64,000 bases of DNA, taken from positions 1,646,001 to 1,710,000 of the forward strand of contig NC_021171.1 in assembly GCF_000242895.2 (NCBI RefSeq), written 5' to 3'. Source of the stretch: Bacillus sp. 1NLA3E. Its GTDB lineage: Bacteria; Bacillota; Bacilli; Bacillales; Cytobacillaceae. Shown here in pieces: positions 33,048 to 40,791 of the stretch. The notes below the pieces were generated by a model that was not told the origin of the DNA, made no database searches, and saw only the letters and a program-made list of their open reading frames with translations. The position numbers and the translations under genes are program-made. Each line of letters opens with the position of its first letter. The stretch's first letter is position 1.

Positions 33048-34259
33048 GTGACTTATATTGAAAAAGGAACAAAGGAATATGGAAGGGCAAGTTTTGCATT
33101 ATTTCTTGGCGGGTTTGTTACGTTTGCGATTCTTTACACCACTCAACCATTGATGCCGGTTTTTGCAAAGGAGTTTCATGTAACTGCACCAATCGCAAGT
33201 CTTACCTTATCATCCTCTACAGGTGTAATGGCGATTGCCATGTTATTATCTGCAACATTAGCTGATGCTATCGGTAAAAAAAGACTGATGGTTTTATCGA
33301 TGTTTTCCACTTCCATTCTCGGACTAATAACTGCTTTTAGTCCCAACTTTTTGCTTCTGTTGTTATTACGAGCCATGCTTGGTTTGTTTATTGCAGGTAT
33401 TCCTTCGATTGCAATGGCATATGTCGCAGAAGAATTTAACCCTTCTGGCATTGGAAAAATTATGGGGCTTTATATTAGCGGTACAAGTATTGGTGGGCTT
33501 GCAGGAAGAATGATCATTAGCACACTAACAGATATTTTTTCATGGAGACTGGCCCTAATCGTTGTGGGAGTGATGACATTTTTTTTAAGTATTGCTTTTT
33601 TGTTAACTCTTCCGTCATCCCGTCATTCCGTGAATAAGAAGCTAAATTGGAAACAGGCTTGGGATGCCTATAAAGGGCATTTCAGGAATAGACAATTAAT
33701 GTATTTGGTTTTGTTATCCTTTTTATTAATGGGTAGTTTTGTCACCCTATTTAATTATATTGGTTTCTTACTTGTTGAAGCACCTTATCATTTAAGCCAG
33801 ACTGTGGTTGGCTTCATCTTTATTGTGTATTTGTTCGGAACCTTCAGCTCGATTTATATGGGGAAAAAGGCTGATGAATTTGGTTCTTCGTTGATTTTGA
33901 AAGTCTCGCTTGGAATTATGTTGGGCGGAGCAATCTTTACCACCATACCTTTGTTAATCGGAAAAATCATTGGCATTTCGATTTTTTCATTTGGTTTCTT
34001 TGCAAGCCACTCTGTTGCCAGTACATGGGTAGGTGACTGTGCGGGGAAAAATAAAGCGCAGGCCTCCTCGTTATATCTCCTTTTATACTACCTTGGATCA
34101 AGTATTGTCGGGTCTGTCGGTGGTTATTTTTGGTTACATTTTGATTGGATTGGTTTAATTACATTTATTTCAATTTTATTGATGATTGGGATCTTACTGG
34201 TAGCTCTCGCCCAGAAGGAGGAACGAATCCCTGTGTATCAGGCTTTTTTGAAAAAATAG
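33048..34259 (+). CDS. MFS transporter, YnfM/drug-efflux-like
   Basis: A 403-residue 12-helix major facilitator unlike the two ACS carriers. TLADAIGKKRLMVLS is the loop 2-3 motif near residue 70; LRAMLGLFIAGIPSIAMAYV (motif B/C region) and SGTSIGGLAGRM suit the DHA1/YnfM efflux type. GTG 33048 follows GAGGAGAGGG. It lies 110 bases upstream of the encapsulin cargo gene on the same strand, with a possible loose terminator (AATATCCC...GGGATATT, 34289-34351) between, so co-function is uncertain. Confidence 0.82.
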   Translation: MTYIEKGTKEYGRASFALFLGGFVTFAILYTTQPLMPVFAKEFHVTAPIASLTLSSSTGVMAIAMLLSATLADAIGKKRLMVLSMFSTSILGLITAFSPNFLLLLLLRAMLGLFIAGIPSIAMAYVAEEFNPSGIGKIMGLYISGTSIGGLAGRMIISTLTDIFSWRLALIVVGVMTFFLSIAFLLTLPSSRHSVNKKLNWKQAWDAYKGHFRNRQLMYLVLLSFLLMGSFVTLFNYIGFLLVEAPYHLSQTVVGFIFIVYLFGTFSSIYMGKKADEFGSSLILKVSLGIMLGGAIFTTIPLLIGKIIGISIFSFGFFASHSVASTWVGDCAGKNKAQASSLYLLLYYLGSSIVGSVGGYFWLHFDWIGLITFISILLMIGILLVALAQKEERIPVYQAFLKK

Positions 34260-34369
34260 ATCCGATTTCGTTTTTTTCTTTTCCTAAGAATATCCCCATA
34301 AGAGGTTTAAACCCTAGTGGATGTGGTTAAAGTTCTCATTAGGGATATTTTTCAAGGAGGGATTATCAC

Positions 34370-34960
34370 TTGGATACTACATTTAATGAAATGGATTCGA
34401 TTTTTCAACGAACGAAACAGGCCTTAGTAGAGTTTATGGGGATCATCACACCAATCATTAATGATGCGAAAGATGATCACGAGCGCCTTTATTGGCACCA
34501 TATTTATGAAGAAGAAGAACATCGCTCAGATCGATTGGAACTCCTCTTACCAAAGCTCCAGCAACTCATCCACAATGAAATGAATATCTCAGATCATCAA
34601 GCTGATTTTATTCACCTCTTGCAGGATATAAGTTTGGAGAAATTTGGGTTACATAATTTTTTAGAGCATTTAGATTTGTCACTTTTTCAGTTTAAAGGAA
34701 CGGAATTCGAACCAAAAATCCAATCATTAAGAGATTTTACCTATGATGACTATCAACAAATGAAAGTCATTTTGGAAAGATTAAATCAGGAATTTAAAGG
34801 TGGTATTCAATTAAATACCTCGATTCCAACCGATGAAAAAGAAGGGGCTGGATCGAATCTAAAAATTGAGGCTTATACGCACAATTTTTCATCGGGTCAG
34901 TCACAGCCAAAACAGACTGTAAGAAAAGCCTTAACGGTTGGCAGTTTAAAACTACAATAA
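34370..34960 (+). CDS. IMEF iron-mineralising encapsulin cargo protein
   Basis: A 196-residue helical protein of the ferritin-like IMEF type (iron-mineralising encapsulin-associated Firmicute cargo). Acidic/His segments such as IYEEEEHRSDRLELLLPKL near residues 45-63 suit iron binding, and the extreme C-terminus LTVGSLKLQ (188-196) is the encapsulin cargo-loading peptide. TTG 34370 is preceded by AAGGAGGG. The shell gene follows 16 bases later. In Quasibacillus thermotolerans this pair stores large amounts of iron; the same job is inferred here. Confidence 0.92.
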   Translation: MDTTFNEMDSIFQRTKQALVEFMGIITPIINDAKDDHERLYWHHIYEEEEHRSDRLELLLPKLQQLIHNEMNISDHQADFIHLLQDISLEKFGLHNFLEHLDLSLFQFKGTEFEPKIQSLRDFTYDDYQQMKVILERLNQEFKGGIQLNTSIPTDEKEGAGSNLKIEAYTHNFSSGQSQPKQTVRKALTVGSLKLQ

Positions 34961-34976
34961 AAGGATCGTGATTCAT

Positions 34977-35825
34977 TTGGATAAAACGACACAATTTCCC
35001 GATTCTCCCTTATCAAGAGAGGAATGGACTGAGCTTGACCAAACTGTTTTTGAAAGTGTAAAAAAGCAGTTGGTTGGTAGGAGATTTATTGATATATATG
35101 GACCTCTTGGCGAAGGGGTTCAATCTGTTACAAATGATATTTATGATTCACCTGAACAAGGTGCAATCAGTTTTCACGGCGAGGATTCTCAGCTTTCTAT
35201 TCCATCAAGAAGGGTTACCTTGACCATTCCGATGTTGTATAAGGATTTTATTTTATATTGGCGTGATATTCAGCAGGCAAAAACTTTAGGGAGCCCAATC
35301 GATTTTTCAGCTTCTGCCAATGCCGCACAGCAAAGTGCATTGCTTGAAGATGATCTAATTTTTAACGGTTCAAAGGAATTTCAGCTTCAAGGGATTATGA
35401 ATGTAAAGGGAAAACTTTCGCACATTCGTAGCGATTGGATGGAATCTGGAAATGCCTTTAGTGATGTGGTTGAAGCGCGTAACAAATTATTGAGGATGGG
35501 ACATACTGGACCATATGCACTGGTGTTGTCACCGGAGTTGTATGCGCTTGTTCATCGGGTTCATCAAGGAACGCATGTATTAGAAATCGAGCATGTTCGT
35601 GAATTGATGACAGCAGGTGTCTATCAGTCCCCAATGATAAAAAGTGGTACAGGGGTTGTTTTAGATGCGGGGAAACAGAATCTTGATCTTGCGATTGCCA
35701 GTGATTATGACACGGTGTTTTTAGATCTTGATAACTTGAATTACCATTATCGAGTATACGAAGCGATTGTCCCACGGATCAAGCGGCCTACAGCCATTTG
35801 TACGTTGGAGGATTTTGATGAATAA
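34977..35825 (+). CDS. Family 1 encapsulin shell protein (IMEF type)
   Basis: A 282-residue HK97-fold shell protein. It begins MDKTTQFPDSPLSREEW and contains VGRRFIDIYGPLGEGVQSV, IPMLYKDFILYWRD, VEARNKLLRMGHTGPYALVL, EIEHVRELMTAGVYQSP and RIKRPTAICTL. Length and sequence fit the larger T=4 IMEF shells. TTG 34977 is chosen because it gives the family start and leaves room for AAAGGA; the GTG at 34968 sits two bases from that site. It encloses the cargo at 34370 and probably the ferredoxin at 36498. Confidence 0.93.
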   Translation: MDKTTQFPDSPLSREEWTELDQTVFESVKKQLVGRRFIDIYGPLGEGVQSVTNDIYDSPEQGAISFHGEDSQLSIPSRRVTLTIPMLYKDFILYWRDIQQAKTLGSPIDFSASANAAQQSALLEDDLIFNGSKEFQLQGIMNVKGKLSHIRSDWMESGNAFSDVVEARNKLLRMGHTGPYALVLSPELYALVHRVHQGTHVLEIEHVRELMTAGVYQSPMIKSGTGVVLDAGKQNLDLAIASDYDTVFLDLDNLNYHYRVYEAIVPRIKRPTAICTLEDFDE

Positions 35826-35845
35826 TACTTGTAGAAACTTAAAAA

Positions 35846-35873
35846 ACAGCAGGAATGAATTCATTCCTGCTGT
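35846..35873. terminator. 28-bp perfect palindrome, bidirectional terminator
   Basis: A perfect palindrome centred on GAATTC, with outer arms ACAGCAGGAATG and CATTCCTGCTGT, between the converging shell gene and the next minus-strand gene. A-run on the left and CTTCTTT on the right. Confidence 0.85.
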
Positions 35874-35879
35874 GCTTCT

Positions 35880-36344
35880 TTAGGCAATTGTATATACTTT
35901 TTCTTCGGAATAAATCAAAGTAGTGTCCACTTCTTTTTTTGCTGCTGGAAGTCCAATATCATCAATAATCAATCTAGCTTCTTCGACGAAAATACAAGTT
36001 GAAGAACCACAGTTAATCTCACATAATCGTTTTAAAAATTTTAACTTTTCAGCTGTTTTTGTTGTTTTGTATGCTTGATTATTAAGCTCATATATTTTTT
36101 TATGCTTAGGCTCGTGAAGCAACCCAAGCTCAGTTATGTTTGCAATTAAGTGCTGCTGATCTTCTGTCACAAAACTGATTGAATAGATGGATGAGCCGAT
36201 TAAATCAATATTGGTGATAACTGCGTGTTGATATTCTTCACCAGTGCGTAGACGAAGAGTATTAACTTCAATCACGCCACCAATTTTTCTTTCATTTGTG
36301 ATTAATTTATGGATGTCTTTTAGGCCATTTATTTGATAAGTCAT
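35880..36344 (-). CDS. Unknown protein beside the encapsulin locus, Fur-box controlled
   Basis: A 154-residue soluble protein, MTYQINGLKDIHKLITNERK and so on, of mixed alpha/beta composition. It has two cysteines close together near residue 111 (CEINCGSSTC, three in ten residues). No family is recognised. ATG 36344 follows TAGGAGG. Its promoter region is shared with the divergent encapsulin ferredoxin and contains a perfect Fur box, so it is very likely an iron-starvation gene linked to encapsulin function. The C/C/C spacing could bind iron or an Fe-S centre. Confidence 0.7.
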   Translation of the reverse strand: MTYQINGLKDIHKLITNERKIGGVIEVNTLRLRTGEEYQHAVITNIDLIGSSIYSISFVTEDQQHLIANITELGLLHEPKHKKIYELNNQAYKTTKTAEKLKFLKRLCEINCGSSTCIFVEEARLIIDDIGLPAAKKEVDTTLIYSEEKVYTIA

Positions 36345-36382
36345 GTTGTAGACCTCCTAAGATGAGAATGAATCTATTTAAT

Positions 36383-36397
36383 TGATAATGATTATCA
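36383..36397. promoter_or_regulatory. Fur box (perfect 7-1-7)
   Basis: TGATAATGATTATCA matches the 7-1-7 Fur pattern of Bacillus exactly. It lies 39 bases before the minus-strand gene at 36344 and about 100 bases before the ferredoxin gene at 36498, so Fur probably represses one or both when iron is plentiful. Confidence 0.88.
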
Positions 36398-36497
36398 CTA
36401 TTAGTATAGATTTATTTTACTAGGAAGCAAGGAATCGGTCAATGGATTTTTAAGTGTCAATTTTGTTAACAATGTTGTGTAAAAAGGGGGCTAGACA

Positions 36498-36857
36498 GTG
36501 AAAAAATTAACCGTAGGATCCATGAAAGGTAACACCATTAGGGATTTAATAACATTCCCTAGTCTAAAGAACAAACCGTCAATTAAGGATATGAATATTA
36601 AGCGGATTATGAAAATAGAACAAAATCAGTCTAGTTACCAGCTCGAAGTAAAAAAAGACCAAACGATTTTAGATGCAGCCCTGGAGCAAGGAGTCCCATT
36701 GGATTATAAATGTCAAAAAGGGACTTGTGGTCGGTGTAAGGTGAAAATTGTAAATGGATCAGCCTTGCTGCAACCGGCAAATCATCTCGAAAAGACAAAA
36801 CTTCAGCACTTACTCCAACAAGAATTCCGCCTCGCTTGCCAAACAAAAGCAAAATAA
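36498..36857 (+). CDS. [2Fe-2S] ferredoxin with N-terminal encapsulin-loading peptide
   Basis: A 119-residue protein. Residues 4-9 (LTVGSM) repeat the encapsulin cargo-loading motif found at the cargo C-terminus; a linker follows and then a plant-type ferredoxin with Cys72, Cys77, Cys80 (CQKGTCGRC) and Cys114. GTG 36498 follows AAAAAGGGGG. In IMEF loci of Firmicutes such a ferredoxin is thought to reduce stored ferric iron for release. The Fur box upstream fits iron release under starvation. Confidence 0.92.
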   Translation: MKKLTVGSMKGNTIRDLITFPSLKNKPSIKDMNIKRIMKIEQNQSSYQLEVKKDQTILDAALEQGVPLDYKCQKGTCGRCKVKIVNGSALLQPANHLEKTKLQHLLQQEFRLACQTKAK

Positions 36858-36864
36858 AAAATGA

Positions 36865-36942
36865 TTTAACGCGTTAAACTACTATTGAGTGCCTGACCCC
36901 CGGTGCGGTGCTGCTTTAAAGTGCCACGCCGAGGGTCAGGCA
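36865..36942. terminator. Palindrome and long hairpin between ferredoxin and iclR-type gene
   Basis: TTTAACGCGTTAAA (36865-36878) is a 14-bp palindrome. A longer stem follows: TGCCTGACCC (36890-36899) with GGGTCAGGCA (36933-36942), enclosing a GC-rich partly paired core. It likely terminates both converging genes. Confidence 0.6.
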
Positions 36943-36957
36943 TCCTTGTTTTCATCC

Positions 36958-37719
36958 CTATTTATACCAGCCTAATTCTAATGATATTTCCTCAGCTGCT
37001 TGCACAATTGAGATAGCAGTTTCTTCTAAAATGTGATTTTTTACATTCCGTCCAGAAATCAAGACACTAATCGCTGCCACAGTCTTTTCCTCCCAGGAGA
37101 AAATGGGTACCGCAATTTCGGTAAAACCCTCCTTAATCTCACCGACAGTGATAGAAAAACCATGTTTTTTTATCGTTTTTAACTCCGATTCTAATCCTTC
37201 CTTTGAAAGGTTATTATCATCCTTTAGTAGTGAGTTTATTAATTTTTCTTTTAACGATAAAGGAAGGTGGGCTAATAACACTTTATTGGCAGAACCGATA
37301 TGAAGGGGATTTCTCATCAGTTCGGGTTCAATAATTTGGGCTGTTTTAGAAGCTACTGTATCAACGATGATTCCTTCCGTTCCTTCTAAAACCGATAGAC
37401 AGACACAGTGGTTTGTTTTTTGGGCTAGTTTTTCCATGATTGGGAGCGAACAAGGATACGCTGCTAAACTATTTCTTAAAGCGTAGCCCATTTGAATGAT
37501 GCTAAAACTTAACCGGAATTTCTTCGTTTCTTTACTTTTGTAAACTAATCTAGCTTCCGAAAGAGACGACAACAATCTATGAACCGTTTGAACAGGTATA
37601 TTTAACTTTCGACTAATTTCGGTGGCACTCCATTCTTCCTTATCATTTTCTGGTTGGATTGCTTCAAGAAGTTCCATTGATTTATGAATTACACTGGACA
37701 AAGTCTTCACTTCCTTCAC
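36958..37719 (-). CDS. IclR-family transcriptional regulator
   Basis: A 253-residue regulator: N-terminal winged helix (WSATEISRKLNIPVQTVHRL, near residues 29-48) and an IclR effector domain (GSANKVLLAHLP, GFSITVGEIKEGFTEIAVPI). Several starts are possible: GTG 37719, a GTG three codons on, or a TTG at codon 7; I keep 37719. It diverges from the oxidoreductase gene at 37942 with a 10-bp inverted repeat between them, so it probably controls the amine-oxidation locus. The ligand is unknown. Confidence 0.88.
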   Translation of the reverse strand: MKEVKTLSSVIHKSMELLEAIQPENDKEEWSATEISRKLNIPVQTVHRLLSSLSEARLVYKSKETKKFRLSFSIIQMGYALRNSLAAYPCSLPIMEKLAQKTNHCVCLSVLEGTEGIIVDTVASKTAQIIEPELMRNPLHIGSANKVLLAHLPLSLKEKLINSLLKDDNNLSKEGLESELKTIKKHGFSITVGEIKEGFTEIAVPIFSWEEKTVAAISVLISGRNVKNHILEETAISIVQAAEEISLELGWYK

Positions 37720-37778
37720 TTTTATCTATTTTAAAAATAAACCTTTTTACAGGACAGGTATTGTAAAAAACGAAACAA

Positions 37779-37824
37779 ATGTTAATTTTTGGTACGAAAT
37801 CCGCCTAATGTATGAAATTAACAT
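37779..37824. promoter_or_regulatory. Long inverted repeat in the divergent iclR/reductase region
   Basis: ATGTTAATTT (37779-37788) and AAATTAACAT (37815-37824) are exact complements, with a 26-base spacer. Symmetric sites at the midpoint of a divergent IclR promoter region are candidate operators. Confidence 0.45.
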
Positions 37825-37941
37825 AAAAATCTAACATACTTTTTGTAAAAATCCCGATAGTCAAGAAACAAAAGTTGCGAATGCCTATATTTTTTGTGAC
37901 TATACTCTTATCTAAGGATTTTGGAGGGGGTATTTTAATAA

Positions 37942-38904
37942 ATGGCCGTTAAACAAGGACAAATCAGTGCAGTAGTATCCGAAATTAAAGCTGAATCTCC
38001 AAAGGTAAAACGGTTCAGGCTCAAATCAAAAGATGGAACCGCATTGCCAAAGTTTAGTGGAGGTTCCCATATTACTACATCCATAAATCATAATCATCAG
38101 CTAATCGAACGCCACTACTCATTAACCAATGACCCTATGAAAACAGACTACTATGAAATCGCCATTAATCGGAGTGATCAGTCAAAAGGAGGTTCTGTTT
38201 TTTGGCATGATGAGGTGGAAATAGGGAAACAGCTTGAGATTAGTTATCCCAAAAATCATTTTCCCTTGAGTTTCCAGGCAAAACATCATATCTTTTTTGC
38301 GGCAGGAATAGGGATTACCCCTTTTTTAGCGATGGCTGCTGAGTTAAAAAGGAAGGGGAAAACATTTAAAATCCATTATGCTGCGCCTTCCCAAGCCACC
38401 TGTGCATATTTTGAGTTTCTTATTTCGAATTATCCTGATGAAACCAATTTTTATTTTTCTGATCAGCAGAACCGAATGAAGTCAGAAATTATGAAAGTAC
38501 AGCCGATTGGGACTCATGTTTATTTTTGCGGACCAGAATCGATGGTACACCAGTATGTTGAGGACGCGAAGACTTTTGGTTACCATGATCAAAGTATTCA
38601 TTTTGAGTTGTTTACTCCACCAGATTTCGGTCCGACTCAACGGTTTCAGGTAATATTAAATAAAAGCAATAAGGTGCTGAATGTTGGTGAAGATGAAAGC
38701 TTACTAGAGGTCCTTTTAAAGAATGGGATTCAAGCGCCCTACTCATGTAAAATAGGGGGCTGCGGAAGTTGTGGGTTGGATGTGCTTGAAGGCAAAGTGG
38801 AGCATAGGGATGTTTTTCTAACAGACCAAGAGAAAAAAGAAAATGATGTTATGTTAACTTGTGTTTCAAGAGGAAAAAATAATTGTATTGTCTTAGATAT
38901 TTAA
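37942..38904 (+). CDS. FMN/[2Fe-2S] oxidoreductase of the phthalate-dioxygenase-reductase type (DmmB-like)
   Basis: A 320-residue single-chain reductase: flavin domain with RHYSLTNDP (near residues 58-66), NAD domain with AAGIGITPFLAMA near 130, and a C-terminal plant-type ferredoxin with Cys269, 274, 277 and a late Cys in LTCVSRG. It passes electrons from NAD(P)H to an oxygenase. Haem-dependent oxidative N-demethylase systems (DmmABC/HODM) use a reductase of this type, and DUF3445 and DmmA-like genes lie downstream at 44128 and 45127. ATG 37942 has GGAGGGGG upstream. A Rieske-oxygenase partner is the alternative, but none is here. Confidence 0.85.
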   Translation: MAVKQGQISAVVSEIKAESPKVKRFRLKSKDGTALPKFSGGSHITTSINHNHQLIERHYSLTNDPMKTDYYEIAINRSDQSKGGSVFWHDEVEIGKQLEISYPKNHFPLSFQAKHHIFFAAGIGITPFLAMAAELKRKGKTFKIHYAAPSQATCAYFEFLISNYPDETNFYFSDQQNRMKSEIMKVQPIGTHVYFCGPESMVHQYVEDAKTFGYHDQSIHFELFTPPDFGPTQRFQVILNKSNKVLNVGEDESLLEVLLKNGIQAPYSCKIGGCGSCGLDVLEGKVEHRDVFLTDQEKKENDVMLTCVSRGKNNCIVLDI

Positions 38905-38980
38905 ATGGGATTATTAACTAACAAATTCATATTCACTTTGGCTTAAACATTGATTTTACCACTTGTTTTTATTATTTATT

Positions 38981-39108
38981 GGTTGAGTGGAAGGCGCGAA
39001 GACTCCTGCGGGAGCAGCGGGACAGGTGAGACCCCGCAGGCGCTTAAGCGCCGAGGAGGCTCACCGCCCGCCCCGCGGAAAGCAAAGCGCCTGGAACGGA
39101 AATCAACA
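38981..39108. repeat. Dispersed GC-rich palindromic element, copy 3
   Basis: From GGTTGAGTGGAAGGCGCG to GGAACGGAAATCAACA, with the common core CTCCTGCGGGAGCAGCGGG and GCGCTTAAGCGCCGAGG. The outer GGCTGTGTTAA edge is missing. Confidence 0.88.
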
Positions 39109-39225
39109 GACCTATTAAACACTATTTATTAATAATTATTAATAAAATCATAAAAAAATTAACCTGGTGAATCACTTGAATTTTTAGGCGAAATAATAGA
39201 CTGTCGAGAGTTTAACGACAGCCTT

Positions 39226-39249
39226 AGCTGGCTCATGCCAGCTTTTTTC
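39226..39249 (+). terminator. Intrinsic terminator
   Basis: AGCTGGC (39226-39232), TCAT loop, GCCAGCT (39237-39243), then six T. It probably ends the transcript from the reductase gene, reading through the repeat. Confidence 0.75.
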
Positions 39250-39274
39250 GTCTTTGGAGGGGGAAGGACGTCAT

Positions 39275-39301
39275 AAAAAAAACCCTCTAAAGAAGAGGGT
39301 T
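39275..39301 (-). terminator. Intrinsic terminator of the unknown gene
   Basis: AACCCTCT (39281-39288) pairs with AGAGGGTT (39294-39301); A-run to the left acts as the minus-strand T-run. The stem abuts the stop codon. Confidence 0.75.
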
Positions 39302-40035
39302 TATTCTAACAATGAAATATAGTGTTTTGTGGTTGGACCCAATTCCGTTGAATCGGTCAGCATGTTTAGTGCATCAGTCACAGTAATCCGGCGATATGTC
39401 TCCATTACACCCCCATCAGAAACTAACGACTGTCTGTTTTTAGAAAATTGATTGTAAAGATCTGTTGAAATCCCTTTCGTTCTCTTTAAGGAATCAAGAA
39501 CATAATTCTCTGTATTTGAACAGTTCCTTACACTTACATCTCCATGTTGGACTCTTCCGTTAGGAGAATAGGCAAGCGCACTAATAATCCGCTTGTTCGC
39601 ACTGCTAACTGTTTCACGCAAAAACGTCGCCGTCGCAGCAGGAATGTCCTCGACGATTAAGCGAGTGATACCACGGTCATTTATCGCCTCTAGGATCTGT
39701 TCAGGATCATCCTCAACAATAACCTCCTTGTTTGGTGGCCAAATATCCATCCAGTAATGGTCCATATGCCAATTGTCTATGTGAAAAATAAAGAAATCGG
39801 GATAAATCCAGAGTTTGTCGGCTCCATACCCTAACTGTGACCGATGAAAATCATAGAAACTCGTGATTGCTGCCATAAGCAGGCCGCTTACGCCTGCGCT
39901 ACCACCTGGTCGCCGAACTACAATTCCAATCCGATCCTGTTTATTGAAGCCAGGAAAAACATCTGCGATTGAAGCAGGATGTTCGTTTATTTTGATTGAG
40001 AAATCTGCCGAGCTAATTGATTTTGTCGTATGCAT
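39301..40035 (-). CDS. Unknown protein with a His/Trp-rich core, in the amine-oxidation locus
   Basis: A 244-residue soluble protein I do not recognise. The central segment FHIDNWHMDHYWMDIWP (near residues 88-104) is strikingly rich in His, Asp, Trp and Tyr and could bind a metal; before it lies RRPGGSAGVSGLLMAAITSF and after it EDIPAATATFLRETVSSANK. There is no signal peptide. ATG 40035 lies 232 bases from the divergent cupin gene. In this context it may be an enzyme or an accessory factor of the N-demethylase system. It is the least explained gene of the locus. Confidence 0.65.
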   Translation of the reverse strand: MHTTKSISSADFSIKINEHPASIADVFPGFNKQDRIGIVVRRPGGSAGVSGLLMAAITSFYDFHRSQLGYGADKLWIYPDFFIFHIDNWHMDHYWMDIWPPNKEVIVEDDPEQILEAINDRGITRLIVEDIPAATATFLRETVSSANKRIISALAYSPNGRVQHGDVSVRNCSNTENYVLDSLKRTKGISTDLYNQFSKNRQSLVSDGGVMETYRRITVTDALNMLTDSTELGPTTKHYISLLE

Positions 40036-40266
40036 GGATTATCACTCCTTTCCCTTTATTATCCACATAAAATCGATCATTTTTATTGCATTGTCAGTGT
40101 TCCTTACATGAAACTTCATTTCATCTCAATGTCCGGGAAAACCGGATTTCATTTTATCTGTGGATGTGTGAATATAAGGTCATCCCAATAACATTTTCAA
40201 TTTTAAGAAAAATCAAAACTTGGACACAGGGATAAAAAACACTAAAAACTATAGGGGTGAAGGAAA

Positions 40267-40683
40267 ATGAGTGAAAAAACCGTAACCAAAACAGAAAAGT
40301 ACAATTATTTGAGTCAAAAGCCTGGAGTGCAGTTAATCAAAGCAGGAACTTATGCAAAGAAAGAATTAAATGGTCTGCTTGGAATTCCGGCATTAAAAAG
40401 TCAAATTATTGACGTACCCATCTGTTCAAAAGATAACGCATTATCACTTGGATATTTCTCGATGCAGCCGTCAGAGGATTTTGAATTCACGTATACCTAC
40501 TTAGAAGTTAAAGTCATTTTGAGTGGAAAGATTGTCGTCCGTGACGATCATGGAGTCAAGTATGTGGCAGAGGTGGGAGATGTTTTAATCTTTACTCCAG
40601 AAACAACGGTCATCTTTGATAAAGAAAGTGATGGAGAGGCAATTTATACTGGGCACCGACTGCCTGAACCTTCATTTATGTAA
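40267..40683 (+). CDS. Cupin protein of the EutQ type
   Basis: A 138-residue single cupin barrel; residues 60-120 (MQPSEDFEFTYTYLEVKVIL ... VAEVGDVLIFTPETTVIF) match the EutQ-like cupins associated with ethanolamine and related amine catabolism. The start has the ribosome site GGGGTGAAGG. EutQ in enterobacteria has acetate kinase activity, but short cupins of this type are not characterised. It leads a same-strand run of six genes up to 45687, so it is probably part of the amine operon. Confidence 0.8.
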   Translation: MSEKTVTKTEKYNYLSQKPGVQLIKAGTYAKKELNGLLGIPALKSQIIDVPICSKDNALSLGYFSMQPSEDFEFTYTYLEVKVILSGKIVVRDDHGVKYVAEVGDVLIFTPETTVIFDKESDGEAIYTGHRLPEPSFM

Positions 40684-40791
40684 TATTAGTCAACTTTCAA
40701 AGAGTGTAAAAGTGGGCAATCGAGATCATTCACAAATGGTGATTCTCGGTTGCCTTAACCGTTACTTTTATAAAAAAAGGAGTGAAGTGAA

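Noticed and set aside
38950-39132. 60-codon frame, also seen at 56667-56849
   Set aside because: Both lie in copies of the dispersed GC-rich element, with the same Arg/Gly/Pro-rich translation created by the palindrome.
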